Shown one piece after another: positions 1 to 9,708 of a stretch of DNA of 64,000 nt. Every line of letters begins with the position of its first letter. Position 1 is the first letter of the stretch. The notes under the pieces are model-generated. The model had not been told where the DNA came from and made no database searches. It worked only from the letters and a program-made list of their open reading frames with translations. A program made the translations under genes and the position numbers. Source of the stretch: Nocardia vinacea NBRC 16497 (GTDB lineage: Bacteria; Actinomycetota; Actinomycetes; Mycobacteriales; Mycobacteriaceae); assembly GCF_000308835.1 (NCBI RefSeq), contig NZ_BAGN01000418.1:1-64000 (forward strand), given 5' to 3'.

Positions 1-1134
1 GAGATAGATCTCGATCGGTTCGGCCCGGCGCAGGGTGACTACCAGCGCGGCCGCGAAGGCGGGCCATTTGCCCCAGCGCGCCTGCCACTGCTCACGCAGC
101 CGCACCAGGTCCGGATAGGCGCCGATGCTGGCGGTATTGATCAAATGCCTGGTGTGCGAACCGGTTTCGTCACCGTATTCGACGCGCGCGATATCGACAG
201 CGACCGCCTCGCCGGTGCCGGTCGCATCGATCACCTCGCGCAAATCGTAGACGCCGAGATCACGCGCGAAATGGTTGAGCGTGCCGGTGGGGATGACAGC
301 CAGCGGCAACTCGTGCCGCAGCGCCACCGCGGCAACGGCCGCCACGGTGCCGTCGCCACCGGCGATGCCCAACGCCAGCACCGGCCCGGCGTGTTCGGCG
401 AGTGCCCGCTCGAGTTGTTCGGCGGCATCCAGGTTGGGTTCGGTGCGCAGGACGGTGGCGGCGGGCAGGGCCGCGCTGATATCGGCGGTGGGATCGTAGT
501 TCGGATCGCCGGAAACCGGATTCACCAACACCAGAAGTCCCTTGCCCTCCGCCAGTGCGGGCGCCGCACGGACCAGCCTGGCCTGTGCCTCGTCCGATTC
601 ACGCACCGGCCACCAGCGTCGGGTGGCCAATGCGATACCGGAACCTACGGCCGCCCCGACGAGCACATCGGAGCTCCAGTGCACGCCGGTGTGCACCCGC
701 GAGTAGGCGACGGTGGCCGCCAGCGGGGCGACAACCAGTGCGGTGCGCGGACTTTCGAGTGCGACCGCGGTGGCGAATGCCGCCGCGCAGGCGCTGTGCC
801 CGGAGGGGAAGGAGGAAGACTTCGGGGCCGGCGTCAGCCGCCGGTATGCGGGCAAAAGTTCGGCGGCCGGTCGGCGCCGGGCAATGAGCGTCTTGAGTCC
901 GAGGTTGACGGCCAGGCTCGCGCCCCCGACGGAGACGACCCCACGCAGCGCGGCCCGCCGTGGTGTGCCCTGGCGGGTGGCGAGCAGTGCCGCGCAGACC
1001 AGCCACAGCGCGCTGAAATCGGCGCTCTTGGTGACCCGCAGCAGGCTGTTGTCCACCAGGGAGGCCGGTAATTCGGCGACCGCGCTGCCGACCGCCCGAT
1101 CGAATCGCCCGACTCTGTAGAACTTTCGCCGCAT
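1..1134 (-). CDS. PAP2 phosphatase / diacylglycerol kinase fusion protein (partial)
   Basis: The gene runs off the left edge, so its C-terminus is missing. Read on the minus strand, the N-terminal half has the three PAP2 (lipid phosphatase) signatures: KTLIARRRP, then SSFPSGHS, then SRVHTGVHWSSD. The second half has lipid-kinase features, LLVLVNPVSG, AGGDGTV and GTLNHFARD, of the diacylglycerol/sphingosine kinase catalytic domain. Such fusions are known in mycolic-acid actinomycetes and probably act on membrane lipids or undecaprenyl-type phosphates; the substrate is not visible here. I chose the ATG at 1134 (protein begins MRRKFYRVGRFDRAVG). The frame stays open to an ATG at 1248 with an AGGTGA box, but that start would leave only 11 bp to the divergent peptidase gene and adds residues that do not look coding. 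Confidence 0.85.
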   Translation of the reverse strand, partial: MRRKFYRVGRFDRAVGSAVAELPASLVDNSLLRVTKSADFSALWLVCAALLATRQGTPRRAALRGVVSVGGASLAVNLGLKTLIARRRPAAELLPAYRRLTPAPKSSSFPSGHSACAAAFATAVALESPRTALVVAPLAATVAYSRVHTGVHWSSDVLVGAAVGSGIALATRRWWPVRESDEAQARLVRAAPALAEGKGLLVLVNPVSGDPNYDPTADISAALPAATVLRTEPNLDAAEQLERALAEHAGPVLALGIAGGDGTVAAVAAVALRHELPLAVIPTGTLNHFARDLGVYDLREVIDATGTGEAVAVDIARVEYGDETGSHTRHLINTASIGAYPDLVRLREQWQARWGKWPAFAAALVVTLRRAEPIEIYL

Positions 1135-1259
1135 CCAGCCACTCACCCGCTCGACATTACCGATCGCGGTGCACGGCGTGGTGCCGCCGTCGTCAGCGCT
1201 GTGGATCTCGGCAGTGATTTTGCTGTCATGGGAGCGCGATTGCCGCATAGGGTTCACCT

Positions 1260-3284
1260 ATGACCAGCAACCCGTTCTTCGAACCAAGTGCGCTGCCGTA
1301 TGAGCTTCCTCCGTTCACCGAGATCGGTACGGAGCACTATTTGCCTGCGTTCGAGCGAGGGATGGCGGAACAACTGGCAGAGGTGGCCGCCATCACCTCG
1401 AGCGGGGAGGAGCCGAGTTTTGGGAATACCATTGCGGCTTTGGAGCGTTCGGGGGCGGTCCTGACTCGGGTCGCGAATGTGTTCTTCAATATCACGAGCT
1501 CCGATTCCAGCGAGACCACCGATGCGATCGAGGCCGAGGTATCGCCGAAGCTGGCGGCGCATCGGGACGCGATCTACTTGGATCCTGAGCTCTTTGCACG
1601 GGTCGAGGCACTCTACGGCCGCCGAAACGAACTGGGATCGGATCCCGAGGAAGCGCGACTGCTGGAGCAATATCATATTCGGTTCGTGCGGGCCGGGGCT
1701 CGGCTGGATGCGGCCGGGCAGGCGCGGTTGCGGGAGTTGAATGCGGAACTCGCCACGGCGGCAACGGAATTCGGGCAGAACATTTTGGCGGCGACGAATG
1801 GTGCGACGGTGGTCGTCGAGTCGGCGGCGGAATTGGCGGGGCTGGGGCAGGCGGCCGTGGCAGCGGCCGCGGAGAACGCTCGGGAGTTGGGGCGCGACGG
1901 CGCGTGGGCGCTTCGGCTGCAGAACGTTTCGAATCAGCCCGTACTGGCGGAACTGGCCGACCGGGACGTGCGGCAGCGGGTAATGGCGGCCTCGCTCGGG
2001 CGCGGGTCGGGTGACAACGGCGCGCTCGCCGTGCGGATCGCCGGATTGCGAGCGGAACGGGCCGCACTGCTGGGCTATTCCGATCATGCGGCGTACGCGG
2101 TCGAGGATCAGACCGCGAAGACCGCTGCGGCGGTGGAGGAAATGCTCGGGCGATTGGTCGCACCCGCGGTGGCCAATGCGGAACGCGAGGCGGCCGAGTT
2201 GGCGCAGGCCATGGGTGGGCAGGAGCTGCGCTCGTGGGATTGGCAGTTCTGGTCGGAAAGGGTTCGGGCCGAACGGTTTTCGGTGGACGCGGAAGCGTTG
2301 CGCCCCTATTTCGAACTCGAACGGGTGTTACGCGACGGTGTCTTCTACGCCGCCGAGCAGGTGTACGGGATCACCTTCCAGGAGCGGAAGGATCTGGTCG
2401 GATACCACCCGGAGGTGCGGATCTTCGAGGTATTCGACGCGGACGGCAGTGCGCTCGGACTGTTCCTCGGTGACTTCTTCGCGCGACCGTCGAAGCGTGG
2501 CGGGGCGTGGATGAACGAATTGGTCAGCCAGTCACGGCTTTTGGGGAAGCGGCCGGTGGTGGTCAACAACCTCAATATCGTGAAGCCGCCCGCGGGCGAA
2601 CCCGCACTGCTCACCTGGGACAACGTGCGCACGCTCTTCCACGAGTTCGGGCACGCGCTGCACGGATTGTTCTCGGATGTGATGTACCCGTTCTTCTCCG
2701 GGACCGAAGTGCCACGGGATTTCGTCGAATTCCCGTCCCAGGTGAACGAGATGTGGATGTCGCGACCGGAGGTACTCGCCAACTACGCCAGGCATATCGA
2801 GACCGGTGCGCCGATGCCCACCGAACTGGTCGAGCGGATGGCGGAGGCCGAGCGTTTCGGTACGGGCTTCAAAACCGTCGAATACCTCGGCGCGACACTG
2901 CTGGACTGGGCGTGGCATCGCGTGCCCGCCCCCGAGGCGCTGGCCGACACCGATGCCGAGGCGTTCGAGGAAGAAGCTCTGCGCAAGGCGGGCCTGGCCC
3001 TCGACGCGATTCCGCCGCGCTACCGGACCGGCTACTTCGCCCACATCTTCTCCGGCGGATACGCGGCGGGCTACTACTCCTACATCTGGAGCGAGGTGCT
3101 GGACGCGGACACCGTCGAGTGGTTCGACGAGGGCGACGCGTCCATCCGGGAAAAGGGCGAGGCCTTCCGCCGCGAACTGCTCTCGCGCGGCGGTTCGGTC
3201 GACCCGCTCGAGGCCTTCGAATCCTTCCGCGGCCGCGCCCCCGAAATCGAACCGCTCCTGGTCCGGCGCGGTCTGTTGAACTGA
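1260..3284 (+). CDS. M3-family zinc metallopeptidase (Dcp / oligopeptidase A type)
   Basis: This is a 674-residue cytoplasmic peptidase, close to the 680 residues usual for Dcp and OpdA. The zinc site is plain: H461-E-F-G-H465 followed by the third ligand E490 in FVEFPSQ. The C-terminal region has the expected GYFAHIFSGGYAAGYYSY block that forms part of the substrate cleft. It should degrade short peptides, including cleaved signal peptides. The start is ATG with an AGGG ribosome site about 8 nt upstream. It stands alone, divergent from the lipid kinase gene, and a strong hairpin follows the stop. Dcp and OpdA cannot be separated by eye, so no symbol is given. Confidence 0.93.
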   Translation: MTSNPFFEPSALPYELPPFTEIGTEHYLPAFERGMAEQLAEVAAITSSGEEPSFGNTIAALERSGAVLTRVANVFFNITSSDSSETTDAIEAEVSPKLAAHRDAIYLDPELFARVEALYGRRNELGSDPEEARLLEQYHIRFVRAGARLDAAGQARLRELNAELATAATEFGQNILAATNGATVVVESAAELAGLGQAAVAAAAENARELGRDGAWALRLQNVSNQPVLAELADRDVRQRVMAASLGRGSGDNGALAVRIAGLRAERAALLGYSDHAAYAVEDQTAKTAAAVEEMLGRLVAPAVANAEREAAELAQAMGGQELRSWDWQFWSERVRAERFSVDAEALRPYFELERVLRDGVFYAAEQVYGITFQERKDLVGYHPEVRIFEVFDADGSALGLFLGDFFARPSKRGGAWMNELVSQSRLLGKRPVVVNNLNIVKPPAGEPALLTWDNVRTLFHEFGHALHGLFSDVMYPFFSGTEVPRDFVEFPSQVNEMWMSRPEVLANYARHIETGAPMPTELVERMAEAERFGTGFKTVEYLGATLLDWAWHRVPAPEALADTDAEAFEEEALRKAGLALDAIPPRYRTGYFAHIFSGGYAAGYYSYIWSEVLDADTVEWFDEGDASIREKGEAFRRELLSRGGSVDPLEAFESFRGRAPEIEPLLVRRGLLN

Positions 3285-3294
3285 TCCGGTGCCG

Positions 3295-3325
3295 CTGGAA
3301 CCGGCTGTGGCCCAGCCGGTTCCAG
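3295..3325. terminator. Bidirectional hairpin between convergent genes
   Basis: A perfect 12-bp stem (CTGGAACCGGCT and its complement) encloses a 7-nt loop. It lies between the stops of the peptidase gene (+) and the TerD-AIM24 gene (-). There is no long T tract, which is usual in high-GC actinobacteria. Confidence 0.75.
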
Positions 3326-3335
3326 CGCGGGACGG

Positions 3336-4754
3336 TTATCCGAACAAGCCGCCGAGCACGCCGCCGCTTTGTCCGGCCTCCTGACCACCACCGGTGCCGC
3401 CGATGAAACCGCCCGGCGGCAGTTCCGACGGCTGCACGATGACGAAGCCGCGTCCGGAGAACGACAGCGTCAGACCCTCGCCGGTGCTGCGGCCGATGAG
3501 ACGTCCGAGGCCGAAGGAGTCGTTGCGCTTGATGCCGGTGGACAGGCTCGACGACCAGGCCACCGCGGCCTGTGGGTCGGCGTAGGTGGGCTGGTCGACA
3601 TTGAGGACGACGGGCGAGCCGTGGGTGGTGATGGCGATGCGACCGCGTCCGGTGAACACGCAGTTGAAGAAGCCGGCGTTACTGGCGAAACCGGCTGCGC
3701 CCTGGACCCTTTGGATGTTGTAGGACAGCGAGGTATCGAAGGCGAGGACATTCGAGCCGTTGATCGTGAGCCCATCGGTGCCGTCGAGATCGACGGTGTG
3801 CACGTCGGCGGCGGCATCGGCGAGGAAAAGATCGCCGCGACCGGACACCTGCATCAGCGGCACCCCCTCGCCGGTGAGCCGCTGCTGGATCGCACGGCCG
3901 ATACCGCCCGAACCGAGCGCCTTGAAATGCAGGTCGCCCTGATAGGCGACCATCGAGCCGGCCCGCGCCATGGTCTCGCCGTTGACGGCGACCTTGATCA
4001 TCTTGCCGCCCTGCTTCTGGATGCCGATGCCGTTGACCTCGGCGTGGCTCGGATTGAACAGTTCGCTCTGCATCGGCAGCGCTCCTTGCTGTGGTGCAAT
4101 CGGTGGGGGCGGCGGCACGGCGCCGGCCGGAGGATAGGCGGGCGGAACGGGAGCCTGCGGCTGGTACTGCGGCTGGGCTGGGTATTGCGGCGTCGCCGGA
4201 GCCTGCGGCTGGGCCTGGTATTGCGGCGGGACCGCAGCGGGAGGCGCTGCTTCGGGTTCGTCGTCGATATTCACACCGAACGCCGTCGCGATTCCGGCCA
4301 GTCCGTTGTCGTAGCCCTGCCCGACCGCGCGCACCTTCCACGCACCGCCGCGCCGGTAGATCTCCACGCACACCACGGCCGTCTCGGTGCTCAGGCCGGT
4401 CATCGGGAAGGTCAGCGTTCCGGAGTCGGATCCGATCGTCGCGGTCAGCGAACTCGCGCCCGCGAAGGTCGGCGGCCCGCTGCCGTCGAGGCTGGCCGTG
4501 ACCACCACCTTGTCGACATCGGCGGGTAGTGCGGAGGTCTGCACATCGACCATATCGCCGGCACCGCGGCCGTGCCGATAGGTGACACCGGGGCCGGCCG
4601 GCTGATTGAAGAAGACGAAGTCGGCATCGGAGCGGACCCGCCCGTCGGCGCCGAGTAGCAGCGCCGACACATCGACCGGCGCTGCGCAGGTGACGGTCAC
4701 GATCATCCGGTCGCCGGGCGCGGGGCGATTTTCCCCGCGTGCGAGTGCGGTCAC
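3336..4754 (-). CDS. TerD-domain / AIM24-domain fusion protein
   Basis: The protein has 472 residues. Residues 1-175 are TerD/CABP-like: it opens ALARGENRPAPGDRM and has SDADFVFFNQP, VVCVEIYRRGGAWKVRAVGQGYDNGL and acidic calcium-site residues. About 70 residues of Pro/Gln/Ala-rich repeats (PQYQAQPQAPATPQYPAQPQ and similar) follow. The C-terminal half, from about residue 240, reads as an AIM24-type beta-rich domain (MQSELFNPSHAEVNG ... GRGRIAITTHGSPVVLNVD). TerD proteins belong to tellurite/stress gene clusters; AIM24 function in bacteria is unclear. Start is GTG. The GerW-like gene lies 48 bp upstream on the same strand and may be co-transcribed. Confidence 0.85.
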   Translation of the reverse strand: MTALARGENRPAPGDRMIVTVTCAAPVDVSALLLGADGRVRSDADFVFFNQPAGPGVTYRHGRGAGDMVDVQTSALPADVDKVVVTASLDGSGPPTFAGASSLTATIGSDSGTLTFPMTGLSTETAVVCVEIYRRGGAWKVRAVGQGYDNGLAGIATAFGVNIDDEPEAAPPAAVPPQYQAQPQAPATPQYPAQPQYQPQAPVPPAYPPAGAVPPPPPIAPQQGALPMQSELFNPSHAEVNGIGIQKQGGKMIKVAVNGETMARAGSMVAYQGDLHFKALGSGGIGRAIQQRLTGEGVPLMQVSGRGDLFLADAAADVHTVDLDGTDGLTINGSNVLAFDTSLSYNIQRVQGAAGFASNAGFFNCVFTGRGRIAITTHGSPVVLNVDQPTYADPQAAVAWSSSLSTGIKRNDSFGLGRLIGRSTGEGLTLSFSGRGFVIVQPSELPPGGFIGGTGGGQEAGQSGGVLGGLFG

Positions 4755-4802
4755 GGCGGACCGCCCCGGTCGATATGTCCGAGTGGCATGCGATTCACGG
4801 GA

Positions 4803-5129
4803 TCAAGTGTGTCGCGAGTCCCGTCCGATTGCCACCACCCGTGATAGATCCGGCCACGGTGGCCTGCGCAGCACCGCGAGCGTGGCGATGACCGCCGCCA
4901 GCAGACCGATCAATTCACCCATCAGCGCGATCCGGGTCGCATCGACCGCCGGCGTCCAGCTGACCTCGCCGTCATGGACCACGAACGCACCCACCGGACG
5001 AGCGGTGCGCAGCAGACCGCCCGTCCTGGCGACGGTGATGATCGTGGTGCCGTCGGAAGTTTCGTACGGCTGGCCGTAGGCGAGCGAATCCTCCACTGTC
5101 CGTAGTGAATTCAATTGGTTTCGAAGCAT
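4803..5129 (-). CDS. GerW/YtfJ-like small membrane protein
   Basis: This is a 108-residue protein. Residues 1-65 resemble the GerW (YtfJ) fold: an N-terminal helix, then YGQPYETSDGTTIITVARTGG, where a glycine-rich loop precedes a strand. A single hydrophobic helix (MGELIGLLAAVIATLAVL) lies near the C-terminus, followed by a basic tail. The start at 5129 is set by a GGAGG box six bases upstream; the same frame stays open much further upstream but has no ribosome site there. Its function is unknown; in actinomycetes such genes are not tied to sporulation. It lies upstream of the TerD-AIM24 gene in the same direction. Confidence 0.7.
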   Translation of the reverse strand: MLRNQLNSLRTVEDSLAYGQPYETSDGTTIITVARTGGLLRTARPVGAFVVHDGEVSWTPAVDATRIALMGELIGLLAAVIATLAVLRRPPWPDLSRVVAIGRDSRHT

Positions 5130-5267
5130 TGATTCCTCCCCTCGATGCGGAACCGTGCGGTGGCGCGGCCCCCTTGGAGTATCGGTGGCACCACCAATTG
5201 TGGCAAGGGTGCCCTGTGGCGAGCTGTGGTACGAAGTTGCGGGATTTGGCGGTGAGAGGCGTGTGGG

Positions 5268-6752
5268 TTGTCGGCGAGGCTTTTGCGGTGGTTGGTGTTG
5301 GTAGCGGTCGGGGCGGCGCTGATCACCGTGCCCGGGGCACAGGTCGATCCGGCGTACCGGTTCTATCACCAGCGACTGCACTGGCACGCCTGCGGTATCG
5401 AGAATCTGGACAAGGCCGGGGCCGAATGCGCGGATGTGCTGGTGCCGCTCGATTATCTGCGGCCCTACGGTCGCAAGCTGAAGATCGCGATATCCCGGGT
5501 CCGGGCCACCGATCCGGATCAGCGCCACGGCGTCCTGCTGGCCAATCCGGGTGGTCCCGGCGCATCGGGTCTGGACACCGTGGATCTGCTCGGTGACGTG
5601 CTCACCCAGCAGGTGCGGGCCCGTTTAGATCTGATCGGCATGGATCCGCGTGGTGTAGGCGACTCCGGACGCACGCCGCGCTGCGGATGGCCGGTGGGCG
5701 AAATGATCCATTCGGCGGGTCTGACTTCGCAGGGCTTCACGCGGGAAACCGCGCTGGCGGCGGATATGGCCGAGGGTTGTCTGGCCGATGATCCGGTGAA
5801 GGTGCGTCAGCTCACCACCCGCAACACCGCTCGCGATATGGATGTCATCCGAGTGGCGCTGGGCGAGCCGAAGCTCAGCTATTACGGCGTTTCCTACGGC
5901 ACCTACCTCGGTGCGGTATTCACCCAGATGTTTCCGGAACGCAGCGACCGGATGGTGTTCGACAGCGCCATCGATCCGGATCGGTATTGGACCGGGCTCG
6001 TCCAGGATTGGGGTCAGTCGGATGAGCGGGCGATCGACGAATGGTCGAATTGGGCTGCGGGACAGGATGATACGTATCACTTCGGTTCGACCCCGACCGG
6101 AGTTCGTGCATCGCTGACGGAGCTGCTCGCCGCGGCGGCACGGCAACCGGTCGTGATCGACGACTTCCCGATCGACGATCACTGGCTGCCATTTCTATTG
6201 CACAACATGGTGACCGATTTCCGGCGTAACCAAGCGCTGGCCGAAACCTTGCGTGAGATCGCCGATGCGGTGGGTGGCCCGCCTGTGGCGGCGCGGGCAC
6301 CACGTCTGCAAATCGTCTTGCAGGCCTTGCGATCCGAGGAGAACTCCGTCCTGGCCCAGATCGCCTGCGGTGATGCCGCGGCGCCGACAGATCCGGCGTG
6401 GTACGCGAGCAATATCGAAGCCAGCCGTGCCATGCAGCCGATATTCGGTCCGCTGGCCAACAATATCCAGCCCTGCGCATTCTGGCCCCGACCCGTCGAA
6501 CCCGCCACCACCGTGCGGAATTCGGTTCCCGCCCTCATCCTGCAGGCGACCGGTGACGCCCGAACCCCGTATACCCACGGTGCCCGACTACATCAGCACC
6601 TATCCGAATCCCGCATGGTCACACTGCAGGACATTCGCATCCACATGACCTTCCGTCCCGACCTGAGCGCCTGCGTCAACAATGCGATCAATACCTACTA
6701 CGCCGACGGCACCCTGCCCGCCGCCGACGTCACCTGCCACGCAGACCAGTAG
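5268..6752 (+). CDS. Secreted alpha/beta hydrolase, tripeptidyl aminopeptidase (TAP) type
   Basis: The protein has 494 residues with an N-terminal hydrophobic segment (LLRWLVLVAVGAALITVPGA) that acts as signal peptide or anchor. The alpha/beta-hydrolase core has the oxyanion loop LLANPGGPGASG, DLIGMDPRGVGDS, the nucleophile elbow GVSYGTYLGA, and a C-terminal TAP-like domain (SVPALILQATGDARTPY ... acid and His region). These enzymes are usually exported peptidases or esterases of actinomycetes. The first possible start is TTG at 5268; a stop precedes it in frame at 5253. It is divergent from the GerW-like gene. Confidence 0.87.
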   Translation: MSARLLRWLVLVAVGAALITVPGAQVDPAYRFYHQRLHWHACGIENLDKAGAECADVLVPLDYLRPYGRKLKIAISRVRATDPDQRHGVLLANPGGPGASGLDTVDLLGDVLTQQVRARLDLIGMDPRGVGDSGRTPRCGWPVGEMIHSAGLTSQGFTRETALAADMAEGCLADDPVKVRQLTTRNTARDMDVIRVALGEPKLSYYGVSYGTYLGAVFTQMFPERSDRMVFDSAIDPDRYWTGLVQDWGQSDERAIDEWSNWAAGQDDTYHFGSTPTGVRASLTELLAAAARQPVVIDDFPIDDHWLPFLLHNMVTDFRRNQALAETLREIADAVGGPPVAARAPRLQIVLQALRSEENSVLAQIACGDAAAPTDPAWYASNIEASRAMQPIFGPLANNIQPCAFWPRPVEPATTVRNSVPALILQATGDARTPYTHGARLHQHLSESRMVTLQDIRIHMTFRPDLSACVNNAINTYYADGTLPAADVTCHADQ

Positions 6753-6755
6753 GGA

Positions 6756-8363
6756 TCAACCGGGCACGACGGCCCAGGAGTGATACCGCGATGCCGCATT
6801 CCAGAGGAAGAAGCTGTTCGTTCCCGCAGCCGCCGCGGCATCGATCTGCGCCTTGACCTCGGCATCGCCGTAGTTCACCCCCAGGCTGAAATCCTGTAGC
6901 CACGGAATGACTTTCGCGCCGGAACCTTTGGTCTGCTCGAAGAAGTCGGCCAGCGATCGGAGAATAATGTCGTACGGCTGGGCATTGGGGTTCGCGACAC
7001 CGTATTCACCGGCATTCCAATGCGACGGGTAGAGCATCGGGGCCACATAGTCGACATACCGGGCGATCGCCGGAATGTCCTGCGCGATCTCATCCGGGCG
7101 CGTCGCCGCGATGCCGAACACGGCGGCACCGAGATTCGCGCCTTTGTCGCGTACCGGATCCCGGCTCTCGTGCAGGAACTCGGCGATGGATTCACTGGGC
7201 GTGACGGTCAGCCCCGGAAACTGCATCTGCGACAGCGCACCATCCGGTCGCCGGACATAGTCGTACATTATTCCGTCGAAGCCGAGCTCGGCCGCCTCGG
7301 TCGCGAGATCGATGTTGTACTTGCGGATTTCGGGATCGGCGAAGTTGGTGAAAGCGATCGCACCGTACTTGCTGGCATACGGCTGACCGGAGGGATTCTG
7401 GATGACCCAGTCCGGATGTCCTCCGTGCCACGCCCATTCGGCCATGGTCGGATCGCGGAAGGCCACGATTCGCCCGACCACCCGCAGATTCATCTCGTGC
7501 AATTGTCGCAGTGCGACGCGCACATCGTAGATATTGGTGGCCGCACCCGCCTGCCGTGCCAGCGGCACTTGCGAGTCGTAGCCGATAACCCCGTCCTCAT
7601 CCTTGATATCGAGCTGAACGGTGTCGATGCGCCCCTCGCGGGCCATATCCAGAATGGGCTCGCGTAAACCCTCGTATGCCCATCCGTACGCCGTGATATG
7701 CACAGCCTTGACCCGGGGCATATCGACCGAGGTCGTAATCGCCTGCGTCGCCTTATTTCCTGCCGCATCGACCGCGGTCACCGCACCGCCCACCGGTGTG
7801 CGCGGCAGTGTGATCTCGAACGTGCCGTCCGCGGCGGGGGTGACCGACTGCGCGCCGACGGAAACGTGCACCGCACCGGATTCCTTGCCGCGCAACGTGA
7901 TCGGCTGACGATATGATCCGGCCGTACCCGGCTGGGTCACCTCGAGTTTCGGCGCCTCGGTATCCACGGTGAAGGTCGCGGTAACCCCCGGACCGGCGCT
8001 GAACAGGCCGAGTATGCCCCCGCGTGGTATCTCGGCGGTGAACTTGTGGTCGCCATCGGTGAGCGGTCCGGGCCGGTACACCACCGAATCGCCTTCGACC
8101 GTGCCGTTCACCGCCTTGCCGTCGAGTTCGAGCCGCATATCGTTCGGGTTGTGGCCGTGGGCGTCCACACGCAAAGCCAGACCGGTCAGCGTGCCGGCAC
8201 CGACGACTCCGTCCGGCAATCCGGCCAGCGCCAAACCCGCGGGCTCGGACCGATTGGCGCCGATGATCACGGATGCGATGAGTATTGATAAAACTCCGAT
8301 AACCGCTATTGCCGCGAGCCGCCATCGCCCGGTAACCCGGACCAATTTATCCAACGCGCACAC
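6756..8363 (-). CDS. Putative glycoside hydrolase (DUF4015 type) with N-terminal anchor
   Basis: The protein has 535 residues. A transmembrane anchor (LAAIAVIGVLSILIASVIIG) is followed by two beta-sandwich-like segments (about 50-220) containing PSGSYR-like Ig-fold motifs. The C-terminal 300 residues form the DUF4015 TIM-barrel-like domain: VKAVHITAYGWAY, GRIDTVQLDIKDEDGVIGYDS, VVGRIVAFRDPTMAEW, GFDGIMYDYVRRPDG, YVDYVAPMLYPSHW. Family members are thought to be extracellular glycosidases; the substrate is unknown. The start is GTG 8363 or TTG 8366. It is divergent from a polysaccharide deacetylase gene 61 bp away, which suggests joint work on cell-wall or capsular glycan. Confidence 0.85.
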   Translation of the reverse strand: MCALDKLVRVTGRWRLAAIAVIGVLSILIASVIIGANRSEPAGLALAGLPDGVVGAGTLTGLALRVDAHGHNPNDMRLELDGKAVNGTVEGDSVVYRPGPLTDGDHKFTAEIPRGGILGLFSAGPGVTATFTVDTEAPKLEVTQPGTAGSYRQPITLRGKESGAVHVSVGAQSVTPAADGTFEITLPRTPVGGAVTAVDAAGNKATQAITTSVDMPRVKAVHITAYGWAYEGLREPILDMAREGRIDTVQLDIKDEDGVIGYDSQVPLARQAGAATNIYDVRVALRQLHEMNLRVVGRIVAFRDPTMAEWAWHGGHPDWVIQNPSGQPYASKYGAIAFTNFADPEIRKYNIDLATEAAELGFDGIMYDYVRRPDGALSQMQFPGLTVTPSESIAEFLHESRDPVRDKGANLGAAVFGIAATRPDEIAQDIPAIARYVDYVAPMLYPSHWNAGEYGVANPNAQPYDIILRSLADFFEQTKGSGAKVIPWLQDFSLGVNYGDAEVKAQIDAAAAAGTNSFFLWNAASRYHSWAVVPG

Positions 8364-8424
8364 CAACTTTCATCTGTCGCTATTGCCTAACTATCTACCT
8401 CGGACAGCTCCACCGGGCGTGGTT

Positions 8425-9474
8425 ATGCCGATTCGCAACCGAGATTCCGTGCGACCGCGTACCGTTCGATCGGTGGTGCGGTGCTCGGCTATCGGAACTC
8501 GGGTTGTCCTGTCGGCCTTGATATTCGCAGCGGCTACCGCATGTGGTGCAGCGCCGACTCCGGTACCGGCGGCCATCGAAAAGGTTCCGGTGGCCACACC
8601 GGCGCCCGATCCGATTGCGGTGGGAGCCAACGAACTCGGGCTCGTCCCCATCCTGATGTACCACCAGGTGACACCGACTCCGGTCGGCGAATACGACCAG
8701 ACTCCGGAGAAGTTCCACGCCGAACTCGAGCGGTTGTACCGCGAGAACTACCGACCGGTGACCGTCGCCGATTACATCTCCGGCCATATCGACATCCCCG
8801 CCGGCACCCACCCGGTGGTGCTCACCTTCGACGACTCCACCATCACCCAACTCGGATTCACCCAGGACGCAAAGGTGGCCCCGGGTACCGCGATCGGGAT
8901 CCTCGAGGAGTTCGGCGCGCGCAATCCGGACTTCCGGCCCACCGCAACGTTCTACGTCAATAACGAGCCGTTCGCCGGTGACGCGCGCGCACTGCCCTGG
9001 CTGGCCGCCCACGGATATGAAATCGGCGCGCACACCGCGAGCCACGCCAACCTCGGTCGTTTGGACAGCACCGGAGTGCAGCGTGAGCTGGTCGAGAACC
9101 TGCGCGCGATCGCGGCTGCGGCCCCCGGCAATCGCGTGCGCACGATGGCCTTGCCGCTCGGCATCTTCCCGACCGATCGTGCACTCGCCACAGCGGGAAG
9201 CTGGGACGGCACTCCTTACACCTTCGAGGCCGTGCTGCTGGTCGGCGCCGAACCCGCACCCTCTCCATTCGGCCAGGTGGATCCCGCTGGCGTGCCGCGC
9301 ATCCGGTCGGGGAAGGCTGAGGTCGACTTCGCCTCCGGCTACTGGCTCGACCGCCTCGACCAGCATCCGGACCAGCGCTACACCTCCGACGGCAACCCGA
9401 ACAGGATCTCGGCCCCCGAACTCCTTGCCGACGAACTGAATCCGCGCTGGCGCGACCAGTTCAGTCCCTATTGA
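8425..9474 (+). CDS. Polysaccharide deacetylase family lipoprotein
   Basis: The protein has 349 residues. The N-terminus is a basic stretch followed by VLSALIFAAATAC, a lipobox whose Cys would be lipidated. The NodB domain has HPVVLTFDDST (motif 1, TFDD), TATFYVNNEPF, and YEIGAHTASHANL with the H-x3-H metal pair. It should remove N- or O-acetyl groups from a surface glycan in a metal-dependent way. The frame is open further upstream, but the ATG at 8425 (or GTG at 8419) is the first start that places a lipoprotein signal at the N-terminus. Confidence 0.85.
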   Translation: MPIRNRDSVRPRTVRSVVRCSAIGTRVVLSALIFAAATACGAAPTPVPAAIEKVPVATPAPDPIAVGANELGLVPILMYHQVTPTPVGEYDQTPEKFHAELERLYRENYRPVTVADYISGHIDIPAGTHPVVLTFDDSTITQLGFTQDAKVAPGTAIGILEEFGARNPDFRPTATFYVNNEPFAGDARALPWLAAHGYEIGAHTASHANLGRLDSTGVQRELVENLRAIAAAAPGNRVRTMALPLGIFPTDRALATAGSWDGTPYTFEAVLLVGAEPAPSPFGQVDPAGVPRIRSGKAEVDFASGYWLDRLDQHPDQRYTSDGNPNRISAPELLADELNPRWRDQFSPY

Positions 9475-9708
9475 AAATCCTTGCGCCGAGTATGCGCTCG
9501 GCCGCTGAGGCATTGGATGTCGGGATGATCCGACCAGGCCGTTTCGTCCTGCGCGGCCGTATGTATATTAGCGAGCGCAACTAGTTACGGGTGATCGGCG
9601 TGTGGGGGCAGATCGCTTGTGGCGCAGTGTGCCAACTGCTCGACCGGCTCGACTCAGGTTTCGAGACACTTCCACCACGGATAGCCGATCAGAACTAGGG
9701 CTCAAATT
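9475..9708. other. Intergenic region upstream of MFS gene
   Basis: These 234 bp hold no open frame I would call. A weak hairpin (GCCGAG/CTCGGC, 9485-9502) follows the deacetylase stop. The promoter of the MFS gene must lie here, but I cannot place it. Confidence 0.4.

Noticed and set aside
145..1071. A 308-codon plus-strand frame at the left edge
   Set aside because: It is antisense to the PAP2/lipid-kinase gene, whose motifs are unmistakable.
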